Positions 57,446 through 64,000 of a DNA stretch of 64,000 bases are shown here, piece after piece. The notes under the pieces are model-generated. The model searched no databases and was not told where the DNA came from. It saw nothing but the letters and a program-made list of their open reading frames with translations. The translations under genes and the position numbers were made by a program. The number at the start of each line of letters is the position of its first letter. The first letter of the stretch is position 1. The stretch is from Podospora comata (taxonomy: Eukaryota > Ascomycota > Sordariomycetes > Sordariales > Podosporaceae): the NCBI GenBank assembly GCA_017354895.1, contig CP071497.1:2480001-2544000 (forward strand), in the 5' to 3' direction.

Positions 57446-58306
57446 CTAGTGATGGAAACCCCCGTGACGTCTATTCCTAGCCCTCTGCCTCTGCCTCTGC
57501 CTCTCCGCCGCCTTCAACGCCTCCTCATGATAAAACGTCGCCCCCGCCACGGCCGCAACCCGGGTGAAGTCCTGTCCCAACTCCCCCGTTGCTCCGCTTC
57601 CCCACCATTGAAAGAAGAACACTGGCTTCCCCCACCCGAAATTCCTCGCGTACGCCCAGGAGGCGACGATTTCCCGGCCTTGCTTGTCGTAACCGAGTGG
57701 TGTTTCCTCCCCCTTTTTACCCTTGGGTTGGACACCCCGTCCTGTTACCCTCACGAGGTAATACCCGCCCCCTGCCCCCATCCGAGGGGATTTCTCCCTG
57801 GTCATACCAGTACTGACAATAGGGTTTTCCCTCCTGCAAATTGTCCTTATCTCTTGCGTCAAGGCATCCGCCTTAATCCATTCAAATACTTCGTCTCGGG
57901 TATTAATTCTCATCCGGAACTGGTAGATGTCCTGACTGGTCTGGGGCATGTCGATTATTTCGTTGTGGGCGTTGGTACGGTGGAGGATGATTTGGTAGTT
58001 TTCCGCGCCTTGGGCAGGGGTGCTCGTCCATTTGACGTTGCCGATTTGGGTGGTTGTTGTCCAGCCTGACTTGCGGTCTTGATGTTTGTGGACGGAGACG
58101 AGGGCGGGGGAGTTGTCTTTTTTGTGGGCGGTGGTGTGGAGAGATAGACGGAGGGTGTCGCGGACGGAGGAGTGTTTGGAGAGGTAGTGAAGGGGGGCCT
58201 TGTAGTTGGAGCCGGTGATTTTGAGGCCGCGGCCGGCGTTGCGGACGGCGAAGCGGTTGGGGAGGGAGTGAGGGCCGGGCACGTCGAGGGCGGGACCGGG
58301 CTTCAT
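57446..58306 (-). CDS. unrecognised basic protein, 286 aa
   Basis: Open frame on the minus strand; MKPGPALDVPGPHSLPNRFA at 58306 is taken as the start. An in-frame ATG further up (MGYKSRLNSPIYLK) would add about 35 residues. Readable segments are KITGSNYKAPLHYLSKHSSV, then IGNVKWTSTPAQGAENYQII, ADALTQEIRTICRRENPIVS and KPVFFFQWWGSGATGELGQD, ending in an Arg/Gln-rich tail (ERQRQRQRARNRRHGGFHH). The KPVFFFQWWG segment is hydrophobic but too short for a clear membrane span. It looks like one of the conserved fungal unknowns with beta-structure. The start half is C-rich and the end G-rich on the coding strand. Confidence 0.6.
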   Translation of the reverse strand: MKPGPALDVPGPHSLPNRFAVRNAGRGLKITGSNYKAPLHYLSKHSSVRDTLRLSLHTTAHKKDNSPALVSVHKHQDRKSGWTTTTQIGNVKWTSTPAQGAENYQIILHRTNAHNEIIDMPQTSQDIYQFRMRINTRDEVFEWIKADALTQEIRTICRRENPIVSTGMTREKSPRMGAGGGYYLVRVTGRGVQPKGKKGEETPLGYDKQGREIVASWAYARNFGWGKPVFFFQWWGSGATGELGQDFTRVAAVAGATFYHEEALKAAERQRQRQRARNRRHGGFHH

Positions 58307-59014
58307 TTTGATACGGAGTTTTGGTGATTTTATGAGTGATGTATGTGGTGCTTGGACGGACTGGAGGTTCGAGGACTTCAGATAGATGGGGGAGTTGAGA
58401 CGGGACTTATATCCCATTCGCCATGCCCAGAAGAGGAAGCATGTTGGAAGTGGTTCGTGTGAGGTTTCATGCGCCCCGCGGCGGAGCTCGGTCACCCAGA
58501 AGCGGCTGCAAGAGACCACAATGACAGCGCCTGGGAACGACCACAGGAGGGCACTTTCATGAATGCGAGATTCAGTCCGCGGAGTGGGGTCTGAAGCCGG
58601 TGGTGGTCGGGGTGGGGCCGCCTTTCCGGGCCGGGTGGATCATGCTCCAAGAACTCAGCTGGTCAAACAAGAACTTGAGACGGCAAAGCCACCATGGTCA
58701 GTGTGAGACCTGAGTTGAACCAGTCATTAGTTGACCAAAAGAAGAGATCGCCAGGTTTGGATGATTACCGACTCGGTCCCTTCACCGCGCCAGGTGGTTG
58801 CTGGCACATGCAAAGAGTGTGCACAGAAGAGTGAGGTGGTGTGTGTGCGCGGTTGGAGAGCATGTAGGTGGAGTCATTTGTGACAGGTCTTCAGCAAGTA
58901 GATGGGAAACCTCAAACCTGTGTTCGCAATCTTGAAACGTCTACATTTGCTGAGAGGGGAAACCCTGCTATCGAAATGTTCTCAAGTTCCAGCACCAGCT
59001 GACATCTCAATTCA
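58307..59014. other. intergenic, promoter of the minus-strand gene and tRNA 5' flank
   Basis: About 700 bp. The open minus frame continues to 58519, so the true start of the previous gene could lie here. No other feature. Confidence 0.35.
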
Positions 59015-59103
59015 GCCCGTATAGCTCAGTGGTAGAGCGCATCACTCGTAAGACATCTCGACTTGACATGATGAGGTCCGCGGTTCAATCCCGCGTGGGG
59101 GCA
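59015..59103 (+). tRNA. tRNA-Thr (CGU) with intron
   Basis: 89 nt, beginning GCCCGTA with A-box TAGCTCAGTGGTAG. Anticodon stem CATCA/TGATG closes the loop CTCGTAA, giving anticodon CGT. An intron of about 17 nt follows position 37. The T arm is CGCGGTTCAATCCCGCG, the 3' end TGGGGGC with discriminator A. The acceptor stem has one mismatch (G5 against G68). Confidence 0.88.
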
Positions 59104-60692
59104 TAATCCTTACCTTTTGGTATTTGAAGCCTATATAGTTAGGCGGAGAAACCTTTCCTCCGTCCGGTCACGTTTGTTTTACCTCCAAAATTCAAGTAAA
59201 AAGGCGTGGCGGAATGAATCCGATCCTAAAATGCGGATAGGACGTGCGCACGGAGCCGGGTCGGCCCGTATGGCCCGTGCATTACCGCCGAACTGTTGTG
59301 GATCAGCGACGGCACCCCTTCCAGAATGCACCGGCGGCAGTCTTGTTGATACGAAGTTTTTGGTTCTCGAGCTAGCCACGGAAGACGGCAAGGCGAGTGG
59401 AGATGTCCTTGCAAAGCCTCCCGTTTCAACTTGTTAGTGCTGACATCTGGTGGATAAGCTGAGTCAGGATGGTGTAAACTTTGACTTCTCGATAGACAGC
59501 ACAAATGGCCAGTGAAGGCGGTAAAATATCTCTGTTAACCCTTTGGACTTCCCCAGGCCTTCGTGAGAGCGGCAATCAATCGAAGAAAAGGTTCATGTCG
59601 CGTCTTATCGATACGCGCGTCAGATCGCATTGGGAAAATACTGGGTGCCTGAAATCCTTCTCCCAATGCGACAGCTTGGCACCCAGCAAATGACACCATC
59701 TTCTGGAACCAACAACCAACAGACTGTCAGCTCACTGGCACTGCTTGGCTAACCCTCTCAAATTCGGAACTTGCACGAACAAATCTGTTTACGGTGAGAA
59801 TTTGTCCTTATGATAGCAAGAAACTGTTGTTTTGGCGATGCAATGTTGACTGTTCGCGCCTAAAATCACATGTGTCAAATGCGCCGGTGATGTCATCGAT
59901 CCATTCCACCACAGGAGCTCCATCCCCACGTTTGCGGGACTGCCCCGCTGTTGTTTATCAGGACGGCTGGCAGGTACACACTCAATTGGCTCATCTCTTT
60001 AAAGTAGAACAGCGAGCAATATTCTCTTGTGAATGAAACAGGCTGTTGGCATCGTTGGACTAGTTTCAGGGTCCAGGAAGACGCCGTCCGTACGCCAGTG
60101 ATGATAACGGTTGACAAACACGCTGCTTTTCGAACGGCTTCAAAGCCGCTGTTTGGAACTTGTGTCCTAGCCTTCGCAGCTCAGCAACCAATCATGAAGA
60201 GTCTGACACTGTCCAACGCGGCTTGGAAATCGGTACACCCCATGTCACCTCGCCCTGCCTCGTACTAAACCCCGATCCAGGTCCAACATGCCCCCAATCC
60301 CGCCCGGTTGGGATAATTTTGAACTTTTTTGTCCCCCTTTTTGTCCGTTGCGATTTAACTCTCAACATCGGCCGGACCATACCACGCCGTCCTCTGCGTT
60401 CCAGCTTCGGCAGCGGCCGTCCTTATCCCTTGCAGACCACTCCAGTGCTGCCAGCAATTGCCAACTGCCGAATCCGTCACCCGGTTGAACTTCAGGTCGG
60501 TGTCTGCTCGATAACGCGACCAGTCATCGATCCATCGAAAGCTCCTGTCGCATCAATTCCACCATCATCCAGGAATCTCACTCACCCATGAACTATCTGG
60601 CGACCTCACTTTGAGAACAAATTCTTCAACCTCCCAACCCCCCAGGGCTCACGACCCTCACCAGTGGCCCTCGGTGGCCCCCAACCCTCAAA
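59104..60692. other. 1.6-kb intergenic region
   Basis: Many short frames on both strands without motifs; none is called. The last 250 bp are pyrimidine-rich with CCCCCAGGG/CCCTC runs and probably form the leader of the glycosyltransferase-like gene. Confidence 0.35.
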
Positions 60693-62164
60693 ATGCTCAT
60701 CTCCATGCCCAGTCCCCGCCAGCTCATCACCATCCTCTCCGCCGCCCTCGCCAGTCTCCTCATCCTAAGCCTCATCATCCCCTCAAGCCGCGACACCGTC
60801 CGCGACCTCGTCCGCGAAAAGCTCCCCGGCGTCGACAACAAACCCTCCTCCAACAACGAAGAAAAGCGACCCAAATACAAACCCACACCAAGCTACACTC
60901 CTCCTCCAGTAAAAGAAAACTTCCCCCTCCTCGCAACATCCACCCCGCCCCCGATCCCGAAATGGAACGTTCCTCCCCCCGACCTCCACAAGGAATACGA
61001 TCTCCCCGTCGCGCCCCCCCTCTTGATCGGATTCACACGCACCTGGCCTCTGCTCCAACAAGCTGTGGTATCCTACATCACTGCCGGCTGGCCCCCAAGC
61101 CAGATCTATGTTGTTGAAAACACGGGGGTCCAACAGTCGAATGTCAGGGGCCAACTCTCGCTTCAAAACCCCTTTTACCTCAACCACGCCGCGTTGAAGA
61201 AACTGGGCGTCAACGTCGTCACCACTCCGACACTTTTGTCTTTTGCCCAGATGCAGAATTTTTTCTTGAGTTTGACATACACCCACAAATGGCCTTACTA
61301 CTTTTGGTCGCACATGGACGTCGTAGCCTACGCCTACGAAGACGGGAAGCCCGGTCTGAGCGGGAAATACAACGAGAAGAACTACAAATCCCTGTACGAA
61401 CTCGCTCTTGTTGCGCTGAAGGAAGCAAGAGAGAAGGATGATAGGTGGGGAATCAGGTTTTTTGCTTATGACCATCTCGCGCTGGTGAACCCAGCTGCGT
61501 TTGAGGATGTAGGAGGATGGGATACACATATCCCTTATTACATGACTGATTGTGATATGCACTCCAAGTTGATTATGAGGAACTGGACGCAGAAGGATGC
61601 CAAGGCGGGGATTATCACCGATGTGGCGAGCGCGCTGGCGGATTTGAGTGTTTTGTATAGACTGGAGGGGGGGCCGGAGCCGAGTTTTGTTGATCCAAAT
61701 CCGCCTCCGCCGAAGAAGGAGGAAAAGGAGAAGAGGGGGAGGAGTAGGATTAAGAGGGTGGGTTATGGGGAGGATGGGGGGCCGTTGCCGGCGGATAGAG
61801 ATAAAAGGGAGGAGGATCCGAATTGGAGGAAGTGGAGGAATTTGGTTATTACGGCTGATAAGCAGTTTCGTGGGTTTTTTTTTCTTTTTGGTCTTGTGAT
61901 GTTGGAATGGAAGACTGACTTGAGGTGAATTAAACAGAACATAAACATGGGGATAGGGAGAGGAATACTTGGCAACTTGGGCAGCAGGGTGGGAAGGGGG
62001 AGCCGTTTTATTATCCGGCCGTTGGGTTGGCAAAGTCGATTGAGCTGATGACGGAGACCGGGAGGGAGGTTTTCAGGCAGAAGTGGGGACATAAAGGGTG
62101 TGATTTGGTTTCGGGGGCTAAGTTGAAGTATGATGATGCTTGGATGGTGGAGAAGGATTGGTAG
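60693..62164 (+). CDS. type II membrane glycosyltransferase-like protein, 467 aa
   Basis: Exons 60693-61869 and 61938-62164 with a 68-bp intron (GTGGGT donor, TAAACAG acceptor) that joins KQF to QHKHGDRERNTWQL. The start ATG at 60693 is in AAAATGCTC; another at 60705 is possible. The N-terminus has one signal-anchor span (LITILSAALASLLILSLIIP), then a Pro/Lys-rich stem of about 70 residues. The catalytic-like domain follows: LLIGFTRTWPLLQQAVVSYI, SQIYVVENTGVQ, FWSHMDVVAYAYED with Asp209 at the metal/nucleotide-binding position, VGGWDTHIPYYMTDCDMHSK with a DxD-like acidic pair, and a C-terminal KYDDAWMVEKDW. This fits a GT-A-type Golgi/ER transferase of a fungal family; donor and acceptor are unknown. 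A charged insert (PPPPKKEEKEKRGRSR) interrupts the C-terminal part. Confidence 0.75.
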
Positions 62165-63613
62165 GTGGGTAAGGGAAGGGAGTTTTGGTTAGTGAATTTT
62201 AATGGTTTTATGAATAGGGTGTTTTCTTTGTATGATATATAGATATGAGTGAGGGATGGATGTATATCTCGGTCTTGTCATACACAAATTATGTGAGATG
62301 GATGGGACTGATATCGATACCTCCCTGGATACGTTTTGCTAGGCTGGAGGTTGAAAAAAACAATCAACGTGGGAGTTTCCAACATTGGGCAGAAAGACAA
62401 GTCTAAGTCAAGGCTGTTGATCAATGTCTTGTAAAAGTCTAGAGACCCTCCACTGACTACAAAGGTTACTGCAGTCTGTAAGTACCTACCATCAAGCCTT
62501 GTCGACCCTTCCGCACTTACAGTGAGTGGTTTCATACAGACCAAAGGTAGTGTTCTTCGAGGGTTAGGTACCCCATATAAAGGTTTCAGTTCAAGCTTCC
62601 CTAGCTAAGATTGAAGACTTCAAATACTCAGATCAACCATGTGACTTATTCTATACTTGTGTTACCAAGATGTCTCGGTTTTGTCCAGGTTGCACCAGTT
62701 TCCCCTGGTCATAATACGGGACCGCGGCATGGATAGGTACCTAGTCAAAACTTGAGGGAGAAGAAAAATGGCATATGTGGAAGTAGAATACACAGAACTA
62801 TGGCCATGAGCTAGACATAACACAGTCGATATTTGGAGAAACCAAAGAAGGCGAGACGAAGTAATTTGGTTAGCCATCGGCGTTTGCGTATGTGGTGGTG
62901 GTGTGGCATGGTTGACACCAAAGGACTATCAAGTCGAGCAGTTATAATTCCCAGTAGATGCTGAGGATACACGACGCTTAGCCACTCCTCACTACCTAGA
63001 TCCCGTCTACTTCTTGATATCGCCCCATATTCATAATGATGAAGCTCATGACCACACAATGACCCCTCGCCACCACTGTCTCTCCACCGTTTATCCATGA
63101 ACAGCACCGTTCACGATAACCTACCTTTCCTGACCGTCTCTACCCCCAATTCCCAAATCCAGGGTCCAAAGCGCGGGAGCAGGGACCAAAAGTGACGTCA
63201 TTGTTTTGTGCGATCAAGGCGGCGCGCCGGCACCAAAACCTTCTTGTCTATGCACCCCGCAATCTTGGACAAGCTTGACAAGGCCCCTGGATTTTCTTTC
63301 TTTTACATACAGGTTTCAACTTTGACGGGTAGAGTTCGTCATTCTCATGCCATGGGTGATGCGGTGGTTATTGTTGGTTTTTGAGATGCGTCGTAAGCCT
63401 GGCAATCGGGAATCGCTAAATATTTTGAGTGTGGCGCATGTCCGAGCTGATAAAGAATCGCGGGGTAGTATTCAGGAGATCCGTGCAGATTGAGGTTGGG
63501 ATTCTGGAATTGGCTATGAGGTTTTCGATAAAATAGACTCACCGCTGGAGAGGCGATTATTGCATCGCGATGGGTTGCAGTAGGTGGGAATGATGGTGGT
63601 GGTTGTTAGAAGC
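62165..63613. other. 1.45-kb intergenic region
   Basis: Short frames only, none with motif or good context. A GGCGGCGCGCCGGC palindrome-rich stretch lies near 63220. No repeat or RNA gene recognised. Confidence 0.35.
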
Positions 63614-64000
63614 TTATTTTAGGTGCGTCGATATTAGGCTTGCTGCAGGATATCTAGCTGAAGCTTTTGCTGCTGCAGACGGACGGATGGTCTGTGTTGT
63701 TCTGGGCTTGAGGAGAGCTGAATATGAGAGACATGGTCGCGGTGAGGATTGGGGAATCAATGACGAGATTGAATGCATCATCTGATCCCAACTCCATGCT
63801 CTGGAGAGCAGTCGCAAGATATTTGCATGTGATGTTCTGGCGTCTTCTGAGATGGTGGGGAAGTTGGTGAGTATGCTGGGATCAAGGTGGGGGAACAGTG
63901 AGGGCAGGACAAACGGAAGGTGGGGTGGACAAAACGGAGAGGGTATTGAACTTGAGAAGCAATCGCTCATTAGCAAGAGTTCGAAGATGGCGATTAATCT
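63614..64000 (-). CDS. possible C-terminal exon of a gene entering from the right edge
   Basis: The minus-strand frame is open from the window edge (RLIAIFELLLMSDCFSSS) to a stop at 63614, 128 codons. It reads SEDARTSHANILRLLSRAWS and QMMHSISSLIPQSSPRP, helical and Ser/Pro-rich. It could be the end of a larger gene or an unused frame; nothing in the window decides this. Confidence 0.3.
   Translation of the reverse strand, partial: RLIAIFELLLMSDCFSSSIPSPFCPPHLPFVLPSLFPHLDPSILTNFPTISEDARTSHANILRLLSRAWSWDQMMHSISSLIPQSSPRPCLSYSALLKPRTTQTIRPSAAAKASARYPAASLISTHLK

Noticed and set aside
60783-62033. 416-codon minus-strand frame
   Set aside because: Antisense to the glycosyltransferase-like gene and spanning its intron; Pro/Leu/Arg low-complexity with no motif.

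Overview
The window looks like nuclear DNA of a filamentous ascomycete (Pezizomycotina, most likely Sordariomycetes; the order is a guess). Genes carry short introns of 46-79 bp with GTANGT-like donors and CTNAC/CTGAC-like branch points. tRNA genes are scattered singly and two contain introns. Conserved fungal genes (VPS13, a DUF3429 protein, a carboxylesterase) alternate with AT-rich repeat islands whose composition fits repeat-induced point mutation (RIP).

Layout. 1-4372: a divergent pair, an ATP-grasp ligase leaving the left edge and a cysteine-synthase-like PLP enzyme fused to a rhodanese domain. 4.7-9.5 kb: a single-pass membrane protein, a Rossmann-fold protein, tRNA-Gly and an unrecognised two-exon gene. 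10.3-11.5 kb: a chimera-like gene with a ubiquitin-like region, a zinc-ribbon-like segment and Cyc8/Ssn6-type TPRs. 12.1-14.3 kb: a solo LTR with a perfect 5-bp duplication, older RIP-altered relatives in the opposite orientation, and a decayed secreted-protein gene. 14.9-26.2 kb: a probable Rtt106/PH-type histone-chaperone-like gene, a coiled-coil protein, several small unknown genes and a secreted type-B carboxylesterase. 27.6-31.8 kb: a nested transposon island; an old pogo/Fot-like element contains a solo LTR and a second, related pogo-like element, each with its own target duplication. 33.3-43.0 kb: complete VPS13. 44.2-45.6 kb: a mitochondrial DUF3429/TMEM69-like membrane protein. 45.8-49.3 kb: a gene with a doubtful frame and a decayed MFS transporter. 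49.8-55.2 kb: a NOD-like receptor (alpha/beta-hydrolase, NACHT, degenerate WD40) split near its N-terminus by a solo LTR. 55.8-56.7 kb: a decayed short-chain dehydrogenase. The right end holds two intron-containing tRNAs, an unknown conserved-looking protein, a type II membrane glycosyltransferase-like protein and a possible gene running off the edge.

Three points stand out. The ATP-grasp/PLP-rhodanese pair shares one intergenic region and suggests a small amino-acid-ligation pathway. The NLR has an N-terminal enzyme domain interrupted by a clean LTR footprint. Several unrelated genes on both strands switch from C-rich at the 5' end to G/purine-rich at the 3' end of the coding strand. All functional names come from reading motifs by eye; no database search was possible.
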